NCBI GenBank assembly: GCA_965221185.1
Contig: OZ244866.1
Location: forward strand, 1,984,001 to 2,048,000
Length of the DNA: 64,000 nucleotides
From: Aldehydirespirator sp965221185
GTDB lineage: Bacteria > Actinomycetota > Acidimicrobiia > Acidimicrobiales > Aldehydirespiratoraceae
Direction of reading: 5' to 3'
Shown: positions 18,068 through 25,490 of the stretch, in pieces
Layout: each line of letters begins with the position of its first letter
Position numbering within the stretch: the first letter of the stretch is position 1
Program-made: the position numbers and the translations under genes
Notes under the pieces: generated by a model
Database searches by the model: none
Told to the model about the DNA's origin: nothing
The model's input: the letters and a program-made list of their open reading frames with translations, nothing else

Positions 18068-19060
18068 GTGAGCGACCTGCCGCCGGCCGACTGGTACACC
18101 GACCCCGAGGACGAGTCGCAGTACCGTTACTGGGACGGATCGGCCTGGACCGAGCATCGCGCCCCCCGCCACACCGACCCGGCCGAGGATCCAGGAGCCG
18201 CCCCGAGCGGATTGCGTGCCCCGGGACAGCTGATCGCCAACACGTTCTCGCTGACCCGCCGGCGATGGCGGGGCTGTGCGGCTGTCGCCCTGATCTACCT
18301 TCTGAGCCAGGTTGCCGCGACTGTGCTCGTGATCGTCTCCGCCAACGACATCCTCATGGGAAAACTAGGCGAGGTGTGGGACAGGGTCTCCGAGCCCGGT
18401 GTCGACCTGACGGAGCCCGAGCACGAGGCCTACTTCCGGTCGCTGGAGTTCGATCTCGCGCCCGTCAACTTCGTGCCCGCCCTGCTGGGCCTGCTGGCTT
18501 TTTGGGTTGCGGGCAACGTAATGCAGGCGACGGTCACGCGGATCGCGCTGGGCGACCTGCGCGACCAGCCTCCGACCACATCCGACGCGCTCAAACAGGC
18601 TCTGCGGCGGATGCCGCGGCTGATAGGCCTCGATCTTCAGATCGTGGCGATCTTCCTGCTCGCGGTGCTCGCGGTGACCTTCGCGGGAATCGGCGCGCCG
18701 CCGCTGCTTCTTGCGCTGATACCGGCCTTCATTGTCGGCTTCGTCTATGCCTTCATCATTACGCCGTTGGCCTATGCGGTCGCCTCAGCGGGGCCGCGGC
18801 GGTGGTCGCTCCCCTACGGAGCCCGCCTCGTGAGGGGACGTTTCTGGGCGACGCTGGGACGCCTGCTCGTCGTCTTCCTCGTGCTGCTCGCCGTCAGCCT
18901 CCCGGTCGGGCTCGTGTTCACCGTGGTCGGGACCTTGGCGGGGCCGGTATTCGAGTGGGTCTCGCAACTGGTCCAGACGGTGGTGGGGGCAGCGCTGGCG
19001 GTGGTGGGCCTAGTCGCCGCGGCGATCCTCTACCACGACCTTGGCGGCGAGTCGGACTGA
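18068..19060 (+). CDS. DUF2510 domain-containing integral membrane protein
   Basis: This 330-residue protein begins with a DUF2510 module (PPADWYTDPEDESQYRYWDGSAWTEH region, residues 4-28), a short Trp-rich domain common in actinobacterial membrane proteins. About six hydrophobic helices follow from residue 70 to the C-terminus. The membrane part resembles DUF7544/glycerophosphoryl diester phosphodiesterase membrane-domain type proteins, only loosely. GTG 18068 starts directly before the DUF2510 module. Function is unknown. Confidence 0.72.
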   Translation: MSDLPPADWYTDPEDESQYRYWDGSAWTEHRAPRHTDPAEDPGAAPSGLRAPGQLIANTFSLTRRRWRGCAAVALIYLLSQVAATVLVIVSANDILMGKLGEVWDRVSEPGVDLTEPEHEAYFRSLEFDLAPVNFVPALLGLLAFWVAGNVMQATVTRIALGDLRDQPPTTSDALKQALRRMPRLIGLDLQIVAIFLLAVLAVTFAGIGAPPLLLALIPAFIVGFVYAFIITPLAYAVASAGPRRWSLPYGARLVRGRFWATLGRLLVVFLVLLAVSLPVGLVFTVVGTLAGPVFEWVSQLVQTVVGAALAVVGLVAAAILYHDLGGESD

Positions 19061-19066
19061 CTGCGT

Positions 19067-19357
19067 CTAGGGGCTCGCAGCGTCGACGCGCTCGACGAAG
19101 TCGCGGTCCCGAGCCGACAGGCCTCCGACGTCGTGGCTGGTGACGGCCAGCTCGACCTTGTTGTAGACGTTGGACCACTCCGGGTGGTGGAACAGCCGCT
19201 CGGCGATCAGCGCCACATGGGTCATGAAGGCGAAGGCCGCCCGGAAGTCGGCGAACTGGTAGGAGCGGCGCAGTACGTCGCCGTCGCGCCGCCACTGGGG
19301 ATGGGCCTCCAGCACCTCGGTTATCTCGGCCTCAGTCAGCAGGTCTTCGTTGCTCAT
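19067..19357 (-). CDS. Pterin-4-alpha-carbinolamine dehydratase
   Basis: This 96-residue protein is a 4a-hydroxytetrahydrobiopterin dehydratase (PCD/DCoH). It has the signature FHHPEWSNVYNKVELAVTSH followed by DVGGLSARD (residues about 56-83), with the catalytic histidines in HHPEW and TSH. Bacterial PCDs recycle oxidised pterin cofactors or help other pterin-related enzymes. It is convergent with the upstream membrane-protein gene, with six bases between stops. Confidence 0.9.
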   Translation of the reverse strand: MSNEDLLTEAEITEVLEAHPQWRRDGDVLRRSYQFADFRAAFAFMTHVALIAERLFHHPEWSNVYNKVELAVTSHDVGGLSARDRDFVERVDAASP

Positions 19358-19383
19358 GGGATCCGATGCTACGCCAGCCGATC

Positions 19384-19418
19384 CAACTATCGCTGCCCGC
19401 CCGCGGCGGTGGAGGCCG
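19384..19418 (+). pseudogene. 35-bp fragment matching UvrD-type helicase motif (NYRCPPAAVEA)
   Basis: Bases 19384-19418 match the complement of 14417-14451 inside the helicase gene at 32 of 35 positions. All three differences fall at third codon positions and are synonymous for NYRCPPAAVEA. The similarity stops on both sides. It could be a remnant of a second helicase gene or a chance-conserved copy; the surrounding 19358-19610 has no supported gene. Confidence 0.35.
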
Positions 19419-19610
19419 CGGTCCTAATGCACGCTGGTGTCGTTGACCACCATCGGGAATTTCGGGCGCAGGCGAACTACCACCCCTTCTGCAGGGCCAG
19501 CGCTCAAGATCTCAACGGCGCGAATCGGGCCCTGGCTCGCCTCTCGGCTGCGGAAGCTCCGACAGAGAATTCAGCCATGGCGCGACCTCCCCGCCCTTGT
19601 CGGGACGAGC

Positions 19611-20408
19611 TTAGGCCAGCAGGTCGGCGAAGGGGTCCCCGAAGGGGTCGGTGAAGGGCGTGACCGCTGGCTCGGGCACGCCGACAGCCGCGGTCCAGCG
19701 TTCGTAGCCCTCGGCCTCCAGTTCGTCGGCCAGCTCCGGGCCGCCGGACTCCTGGATGCGGCCGGCTGCGAATACGTGCACCGCGTCGGGCCGCAGATGA
19801 TCGAACACCCGGCTGGAGTGGGTGATGGCCAGCACCCCCAGTCCGTCCTGCTCGGTGGCGCCCTCGATCCGGTCGCCCACGAACCGCAGCGCGTCGACAT
19901 CGAGACCCGAGTCGAGCTCGTCGATTACGGCGAACGCCGGCTTCAGCACGCCTAGTTGCAGGGCCTCGTTGCGCTTTCGTTCGCCTCCCGACAGGTCCAC
20001 GTTCACGGGACGCTCAAGGAACTTCTCATCGAAGCCGATCCGCGCCGCCTCCTCGCACATCCGCTCGGCCACGGCCGCCCCCTCTTCGGTGCACACCGAC
20101 TCGGTGAGCATGTCGAGCAGCGACACACCCGGAACCTCGGTGGGATACTGCATGGCCAGGAACAGACCCGCCTCGGCCCGACGCCACGCGGGCCGCCCGA
20201 GCAGCTCGGTGCCGTCGAGGCGGACCGACCCCTCCGACACGTCGTAGCCGTGGCGGCCGGCGATCACGTGGGCCAGGGTCGACTTGCCCGAGCCGTTGGG
20301 GCCCATCACCGCATGCACCTCGCCCGCGGCGACCTCCAGGTTGACTCCTGACAGGATCTCGCGGCCCGCCACCGAGGCCCGCAGGCCCTCGATCACCAAG
20401 GTGCTCAC
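19611..20408 (-). CDS. sufC: SUF Fe-S assembly ATPase SufC (second copy)
   Basis: This 265-residue SufC paralogue has Walker A GPNGSGKST near 38, signature LSGGERKRNEALQ near 145, and Walker B with AVIDELDSGLDVDALRF near 165. It sits in the sufB-unknown-sufD-Rieske-sufC operon, and its GTG start overlaps the Rieske stop by four bases. This makes it the likely ATPase of the SufBCD scaffold here. The C-terminus has an extra acidic/Pro-Phe tail (about 20 residues) not seen in the first copy. Confidence 0.92.
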   Translation of the reverse strand: MSTLVIEGLRASVAGREILSGVNLEVAAGEVHAVMGPNGSGKSTLAHVIAGRHGYDVSEGSVRLDGTELLGRPAWRRAEAGLFLAMQYPTEVPGVSLLDMLTESVCTEEGAAVAERMCEEAARIGFDEKFLERPVNVDLSGGERKRNEALQLGVLKPAFAVIDELDSGLDVDALRFVGDRIEGATEQDGLGVLAITHSSRVFDHLRPDAVHVFAAGRIQESGGPELADELEAEGYERWTAAVGVPEPAVTPFTDPFGDPFADLLA

Positions 20409-20740
20409 GAGGCGTCCCCGGTGTCGTCCCCCAGCTTCAGCACCACCACGCCGTCCACGACGGAGGCTTCGTAGACCGGCACGGCCCGGGTGGCCGGCAA
20501 CGACAGCGGCTCCCCGGTCTCGAGGTCGAACATGGCTCCGTGGGCCACGCACTCGATGGCGCAGTCGTCGGGCTCCACCCAGCCCTCCGACAGAGAAACC
20601 TCGGCGTGGGTGCAGGTGTCGCCGATGGCGTAGACATCGTCGCCGATGCGCACCACCGCGATCTCGCGGCCCGCTACCTCGACGCGCCGGGCTGAGTCGG
20701 GTGCCAGTTCGTCCAGGGGGAACAGCTCGTGGGCCGTCAT
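20405..20740 (-). CDS. Rieske-type [2Fe-2S] ferredoxin
   Basis: This 111-residue protein is a small soluble Rieske domain. Ligands are visible as CTH (Cys43, His45) and CVAHG (Cys64, His67), with the expected 18-residue spacing. Such non-haem ferredoxins are often encoded between sufD and sufC in actinobacteria and may supply electrons for cluster assembly. It is joined to sufC by a GTGA overlap and follows sufD by 37 bp. Confidence 0.92.
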   Translation of the reverse strand: MTAHELFPLDELAPDSARRVEVAGREIAVVRIGDDVYAIGDTCTHAEVSLSEGWVEPDDCAIECVAHGAMFDLETGEPLSLPATRAVPVYEASVVDGVVVLKLGDDTGDAS

Positions 20741-20777
20741 CGTCGCTTCTCCGATCCTGAGGGGCCTGGGTTGGCGC

Positions 20778-22094
20778 TCACGTCGTCCCGCCGCCCGGAC
20801 TCAACATCTGGTTGAGCTTCAGGGCCAGGGCCTGGCGGATAGCCGGCTCGACGAATCGGACCGGCAGCTTGTCGATCACCTCGTCGAAGAACCCCGTCAC
20901 TATCAGGCGTTCGGCCACGGGGGTCGGCACTCCCCGGCTCTCCAGGTAGAAGACCTGGTCGGGGTCCACGGGCCCCACCGCGGAAGCGTGGCTGCATCGC
21001 ACGTCGTTGTTCTCGATCTCCAGATTGGGCACCGACTCAGCCCAGGCGTCGTTGCTGAGCTTCAGATTGCGGTTGGTCTGGAACGCGTTGGTCCCCCGGG
21101 CGTTGGGCCGCACCCGGATCAGCCCGGTGTACACGCTGCGGGCCGAATCGCCCACCGCGCCCTTGTAGAGCAGGTTTGAGGTGGTGTCGGGCGCGGCGTG
21201 ATCCTGATAGGTCCGGAAGTCGAGGATCTGACCGCCGGAGCCGAAGTAGGCCGACAGCATGTCTCCGCTGGCCCCCCGACCCACCAGGCGAGTGTCGGTG
21301 CGGGTTCGGGCATAGCCGCCGCCGAAAGCCACCGAGGCGACCACCAGCGTGGCGTCGCGGTCCACCCGGGCGGTGTGGGCCGCGATCTGCCAGGCCCGCT
21401 GGTCATGCTGCTGCAGGTTCAGGTAGCCGAGGTGGGCGGCCGGGCCCACATCGAGTTCCACCACCGGAACCACCAAGGCGGGGCCGGCCGAGAGCTGCAC
21501 ATCGAGCACAGTGGCCTGCGCGTCTCGGCCGACGCGCACCACCAACCGGGGAAAGCTGGCCGCGCCAGCCTCGCGTGCGTAGTTCCGTACCACGATCGCC
21601 CCGTCGAGCACCGCGCCCGCGGGCACGTCCACCACTAGGGGTGCCGGGGCGAAGGCGTCGTTGAGCACCGTGAAGTAGTCCGAGGCGCCGTCCGACACCG
21701 CGCCCAGCATCTCCTCGCCGCCGGCCGCCTTCGCCAGCGGCCCGACGAACACGCCTGCCGCGGACAGCCTCCGGGCGCCCTCGACCGCTACCAGTTGGCC
21801 GTCCACGACGTCCACAACGGCAAGGGCCGTTACGTCGCCGCGACCCGCCGTAGGTGCGAGGCCGATGGCACCGTCGTGAGCGCCATCCACGGAGACCGGC
21901 ATGCCCGCTCCAGAACCGTTGGTGAGGCGGTAGGAGGCAAGGTCGAAGTCGGAGATCGCGCTGTAGCGCCACTCCTCCGCGGCTGCCGTGGGCAGATCCG
22001 CGGCCGCGAAGCGCTCGGCGGCCTCCTCCCGGCGCTCTGCCAGCCAGCGCGGGCCCGGCAGGCTGCGGGCCGCTTCTACGGTGAACGGGTGCAC
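20778..22094 (-). CDS. sufD: SUF scaffold protein SufD
   Basis: This 438-residue protein is a right-handed beta-helix SufB/SufD family member. It has EEWRYSAISDFDL near residue 48 and a C-terminal core with NAFQTNRNLKLSNDAWAESVP followed by IENNDVRCSHASAVGPVD, the family signature. With SufB and SufC it forms the SufBC2D scaffold. GTG 22094 starts just five bases after the upstream gene's stop and gives a usual-length N-terminus; longer readings would overlap that gene fully. Confidence 0.92.
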   Translation of the reverse strand: MHPFTVEAARSLPGPRWLAERREEAAERFAAADLPTAAAEEWRYSAISDFDLASYRLTNGSGAGMPVSVDGAHDGAIGLAPTAGRGDVTALAVVDVVDGQLVAVEGARRLSAAGVFVGPLAKAAGGEEMLGAVSDGASDYFTVLNDAFAPAPLVVDVPAGAVLDGAIVVRNYAREAGAASFPRLVVRVGRDAQATVLDVQLSAGPALVVPVVELDVGPAAHLGYLNLQQHDQRAWQIAAHTARVDRDATLVVASVAFGGGYARTRTDTRLVGRGASGDMLSAYFGSGGQILDFRTYQDHAAPDTTSNLLYKGAVGDSARSVYTGLIRVRPNARGTNAFQTNRNLKLSNDAWAESVPNLEIENNDVRCSHASAVGPVDPDQVFYLESRGVPTPVAERLIVTGFFDEVIDKLPVRFVEPAIRQALALKLNQMLSPGGGTT

Positions 22095-22098
22095 GCAG

Positions 22099-22560
22099 TC
22101 AGCCGCCGTCGCGGTAACGCCTGCGGAAGCGCTCCCCCAGCCCGCCCCCGGAGGAGGGCCCGCGGCCACCCTTGCCGCCCTTGCCCTTCTTGCCCTTGGA
22201 CTTGGTGTTCCTAGCGGCTCGGCCCCGCGATCCGCCGCGCCGCTTGCGGCGCTCGGCCTCAACCTCGGCGATCACGTCGGGCGCGGCCGAGTTCACGATG
22301 TCCTCGGCCGAGTCGAGCAGCGCTGCGATACTGTCGTCGGTTCCCAGGCTCTCGGGCTCCGGCGGGGTCTCCGGGGTGACCAGGGAGCCATAGCTCCAGT
22401 TCACGTCGGCCAGGCGGCGGGTGAACTTGGGGCAGTCATCGGGGCAGCGCCACGGCGCCTCAGGGGCAAGGTCCAGGTCGCACTTGCGCACCGTCTCGCC
22501 GTTGGGGTAGGTGCGCGACTCGAAGTACTTGCAGTCTTGGCGCATCGGCATGCCTGCCAT
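22099..22560 (-). CDS. Uncharacterised four-cysteine protein within the suf operon
   Basis: This 153-residue protein is of unknown function, encoded between sufB and sufD. The N-terminal 50 residues hold four cysteines, C10, C27, C39 and C43, in a C-x16-C-x11-C-x3-C arrangement that could bind a metal or an Fe-S cluster. The middle (residues 60-110) is acidic and helical. The last 45 residues are an extremely basic Lys/Arg/Gly tail, likely disordered and possibly RNA- or acid-surface-binding. I do not recognise the family. Its place in the operon suggests a role in cluster assembly or carriage, but that is inference. Confidence 0.75.
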   Translation of the reverse strand: MAGMPMRQDCKYFESRTYPNGETVRKCDLDLAPEAPWRCPDDCPKFTRRLADVNWSYGSLVTPETPPEPESLGTDDSIAALLDSAEDIVNSAAPDVIAEVEAERRKRRGGSRGRAARNTKSKGKKGKGGKGGRGPSSGGGLGERFRRRYRDGG

Positions 22561-22608
22561 TGTGGCAGGCCGCCGGGCCTTCGCGTCGCGGCCCGGCGCA
22601 CGACTCGG

Positions 22609-24012
22609 TCAGCCGACGCTGCCCTCCATCTGCAACTCGATGAGACGGCTCCACTCAACCGCGTACTCCATGGGCAGCGTGCGGGTCACCGGCTCGATGA
22701 ATCCATTGACGATCAGGCCCATGGCCTGCTCCTCGGTGAGGCCCCGGCTCTTGAGGTAGAAGAGCTGGTCATCGGCCACCTTCGACACGGTGGCCTCGTG
22801 CCCGATCACCGCGTCGCCCGAGCCGACCTCCATGTACGGGTAGGTGTCCGACACGGAGTCATCGTCGAGGATCAGCGCGTCGCACTGGACGTGGCTCTTG
22901 CATCCGTAGGCGTCGTCCTCGACCCGCACCAGTCCCCGGTAGGAGGTGCGGCCACCCCCCGAGGAGATCGACTTGGACACGATCTTGGAGGTGGTCTCAG
23001 GGGCGGCGTGGGTCATCTTGGCCCCCGTGTCCTGGTGCTGGCCGGGGCCGCCGTAGGCCACCGACAGCACCTCGCCCGACGCCTTGGGCCCCACCATCAC
23101 CACCGCCGGGTACTTCATCGTGAGCTTGGAGCCGATGTTGCCGTCGATCCACTCCATGTGGCCCTCGGCCTCGACCCGGGCCCGCTTGGTGACCAGGTTG
23201 TAGACGTTGTCGGACCAGTTCTGGATGGTGGTGTAGGTGACCCGAGCCGACGGGCCCACCAAGATCTCCACCACTGCGGAGTGCAGCGAGTTGGTGGAGT
23301 AGGTGGGGGCGGAGCAGCCCTCGATGTAGTGGACCTTGGAGCCCTCATCGGCGATGATCAGAGTGCGCTCGAACTGGCCCATGTTCTCGGCGTTGATGCG
23401 GAAGTAGGCCTGCAGCGGCGCCTCCACCTCCACTCCGGGCGGCACGTAGATGAACGAACCGCCCGACCAAACCGCCGAGTTCAGCGCGGAGAACTTGTTG
23501 TCATTCGGCGGGATGACCGTGCCGAAGAAGCGCTTGACGATCTCGGGGTGCTCGCGCAGGGCGGTGTCCATATCGCAGAACAGGATCCCCTGGGCCTCGA
23601 GGTCCTCCCGGTTGCGGTGGTAGACGACTTCGCTCTCGTACTGGGCCGTCACCCCGGCGAGGTACTTGCGCTCGGCCTGGGGGATGCCCAGGCGCTCGTA
23701 GGTGTTCTTGATCGACTCGGGGACCATGTCCCAGTCGTTGACCAGGGTGTCGGTGGGCTTGATGTAGTAGTAGATGTCGTCGAAGTCGATGCCGGTGGTG
23801 TCGCCCCCCCAACTCGGGCGGGGGCGGCGCTCGAAGCGGCGGTGGGACTTGAGGCGGAAGTCGAGCATCCACTGGGGCTCGCCCTTGAGCCACGACATCT
23901 CGGTGATGATGTCGTCGTTGAGGCCCTTCTTGGGCTTGAAGACGTAGTCCTCGGCGTCGCTCCAGCCGAGCTGGTAGCGGCTGAGGTCGACGCCGATGTC
24001 TGCTGTAGTCAT
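22609..24012 (-). CDS. sufB: SUF scaffold protein SufB
   Basis: This 467-residue protein is the core scaffold on which Fe-S clusters are built. It has the N-terminal DAEDYVFKPKKGLND and EMSWLKGEPQWMLDFRLKS segments, FIYVPPGVEVEAPLQAYFRI, and the C-terminal CKSHVQCDALILDDDSVSD, GHEATVSKVADDQLFYLKSR core. The conserved ENMGQFERTLIIADEGS and EGCSAPTYSTNSLHSA stretches are also present, including the functionally important Cys in EGCSAP. ATG 24012 has GGGAGG eight bases upstream. It is the first gene of its operon; a perfect inverted repeat precedes it (separate entry). Confidence 0.95.
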   Translation of the reverse strand: MTTADIGVDLSRYQLGWSDAEDYVFKPKKGLNDDIITEMSWLKGEPQWMLDFRLKSHRRFERRPRPSWGGDTTGIDFDDIYYYIKPTDTLVNDWDMVPESIKNTYERLGIPQAERKYLAGVTAQYESEVVYHRNREDLEAQGILFCDMDTALREHPEIVKRFFGTVIPPNDNKFSALNSAVWSGGSFIYVPPGVEVEAPLQAYFRINAENMGQFERTLIIADEGSKVHYIEGCSAPTYSTNSLHSAVVEILVGPSARVTYTTIQNWSDNVYNLVTKRARVEAEGHMEWIDGNIGSKLTMKYPAVVMVGPKASGEVLSVAYGGPGQHQDTGAKMTHAAPETTSKIVSKSISSGGGRTSYRGLVRVEDDAYGCKSHVQCDALILDDDSVSDTYPYMEVGSGDAVIGHEATVSKVADDQLFYLKSRGLTEEQAMGLIVNGFIEPVTRTLPMEYAVEWSRLIELQMEGSVG

Positions 24013-24025
24013 GGCCTGACCTCCC

Positions 24026-24048
24026 GGTGGGATCTGTCGGATCCCACC
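24026..24048 (-). promoter_or_regulatory. Perfect 9-bp inverted repeat before sufB
   Basis: GGTGGGATC and GATCCCACC flank a five-base centre, 14 to 36 bases upstream of the sufB ATG and immediately before its GGGAGG Shine-Dalgarno. It could be an operator for an Fe-S-sensing repressor (SufR or Rrf2 type) or an mRNA hairpin that limits ribosome access. No regulator gene is nearby. Confidence 0.5.
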
Positions 24049-24188
24049 CTAACCGCTCGCTGCGACAATCCGATGGCCCGGACCCCGCCAGGCGAGCTGC
24101 AGGTTGCGTCGACTCGCGCCGCTGGCCCTGCGGTGTATAGGAACGCCGCTTCGAGCGGCAATATTGCACAGAGACGGCTGAGCCATCG

Positions 24189-24209
24189 CAGCGGCGCGTA
24201 GCGCCGCTG
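24189..24209 (-). terminator. Hairpin after the gamma carbonic anhydrase gene
   Basis: CAGCGGCGC and GCGCCGCTG pair perfectly (9 bp) around a tight GTA loop, starting at the base after the gene's stop codon. There is no clear U-tract, so it may act as a strong GC hairpin stop or an mRNA 3' stabiliser. Confidence 0.5.
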
Positions 24210-24728
24210 TCAGTCGATCCGGCGGAGCTCCGCCCGGTAGTGGCCGCCGCGTGCGGTGTAGGCCTCGGAGTTGCGCAGGTTCTGGCCCGGCTCGAGAGCG
24301 TCCTCGCGGATGCGGGCCGGGGTCCCCAGCGCCATGGCCCGCGGCGGAACTACCATCCCGCCGGTCACGGTGGCGTTGGCGCCGACCAGAGCGTCGGGGC
24401 CGACTCGGGCGGCGTGCATCACGATCGCCCCCACGCCGATCAGCGAGCCGTCCAGCACCGTGCACCCCTCCAGATGGGCCTGATGACCGATGGTGCAGTC
24501 GTCCCCGACGATAGTGGGATGCTCCGGGGTGCAGTGGATCACCGCACCGTCCTGCACGTTGCTGCGGGCGCCCATCCGGATGGCGCCGTCGTCGCCGCGC
24601 AGCACCGCGTAGGGCCACACGCTGGCCCCCGGACCCAGCTCGACGTCGCCGATCACCACCGCCAGCGGATGGACATAAGCGGTGGGGTCGATCCTCGGCT
24701 CGCTGTCGCCCAGCGCGTAGACGGCCAT
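24210..24728 (-). CDS. Gamma-class carbonic anhydrase family protein
   Basis: This 172-residue left-handed beta-helix (hexapeptide-repeat) protein carries the gamma carbonic anhydrase metal ligands: His65 in AVIHCT, and His82 and His85 in GHQAHLEGC. The repeats run from about residue 10 to 135 and are followed by a C-terminal helix. Many such proteins are acetyltransferase-like or act in CO2/bicarbonate balance; activity cannot be told from sequence. It lies 60 bp downstream of the flavin reductase gene on the same strand. Confidence 0.88.
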   Translation of the reverse strand: MAVYALGDSEPRIDPTAYVHPLAVVIGDVELGPGASVWPYAVLRGDDGAIRMGARSNVQDGAVIHCTPEHPTIVGDDCTIGHQAHLEGCTVLDGSLIGVGAIVMHAARVGPDALVGANATVTGGMVVPPRAMALGTPARIREDALEPGQNLRNSEAYTARGGHYRAELRRID

Positions 24729-24788
24729 CTACCCCTCCCCCGCCGACCGCAGCCCCGGCCCCGCCAGCTCGAACCCAGCCATCTGCCT

Positions 24789-25307
24789 CTACAGGCCCGC
24801 CACCCGGCCGTAGCCGCCCTTGAGGAATACCAGCGGCCCGGGCGCTGATTCGCTGGGGATGTCCATGGTGCCCAGAGCCACGACCCGGCCCACCACTATG
24901 TCGTGGTCGCCAGCCGTGTGGATGGCGTGCACACGGCAGTCGATCCAGGCCAGACACCCATCGATCACCGGTGCGCCAGTGGCTTCGATCCTCGTGCTCA
25001 AGCCCTCGAACCGGTCCTCGGTCTTGCCGGCGAAGGTGACCGACACATCGGCCTGGTCGTCGCCGAGGACGTTCACACAGAAGCTGTCGACGTCGCGCAT
25101 CCGGATCCACGAGTCAGAGTCATGCCCCGGGCAGAACGACACCAGCGGCGGATCGAGCGAGACGCTGGTGAACGACCCGATGGTCATTCCCTCGGGTCCG
25201 TCGGGGCAGGAGGCGGTTACCACCGTCACGCCCGTCGGGTAGTGGCCCAGCACCCGGCGGAACTCGGGGCCGTCAATGGGGTCGCCGGCGCCGCTGCCGC
25301 TCGTCAT
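24789..25307 (-). CDS. Flavin reductase-like (FMN-binding split-barrel) protein
   Basis: This 172-residue protein of the flavin_Reduct family has HYPTGVTVVTA near residue 22, GMTIGSFTSVSLDPPLVSFCPG near 40-61, and FCVNVLGDDQ near 76. Such enzymes reduce FMN/FAD with NAD(P)H and often feed a separate monooxygenase. No monooxygenase is adjacent here, so its partner is elsewhere or it acts alone. The start gives an N-terminus slightly longer than the core family. Confidence 0.87.
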   Translation of the reverse strand: MTSGSGAGDPIDGPEFRRVLGHYPTGVTVVTASCPDGPEGMTIGSFTSVSLDPPLVSFCPGHDSDSWIRMRDVDSFCVNVLGDDQADVSVTFAGKTEDRFEGLSTRIEATGAPVIDGCLAWIDCRVHAIHTAGDHDIVVGRVVALGTMDIPSESAPGPLVFLKGGYGRVAGL

Positions 25308-25490
25308 CGCATCCGGAGGTTACGGGCAGCCGCTAATGGGCCGCAAACTCCTTGCCGTGCGGCGTTGTGTTTCCCGCTCTTTGTTCGCTGCGCTCACGGG
25401 CCGCTCGGGCCACGGCCTCGCTCGGGCCTGGCAGCTTCCGCCGGTGATTCGCGGGTTTCGCTCGGCCTCCGGCAGTGGCACAATCGCTTG

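Noticed and set aside
21988..24201. 737-residue open frame antisense to sufB and sufD
   Set aside because: It opens only because stops are rare opposite GC-rich codons, and its composition is not protein-like.
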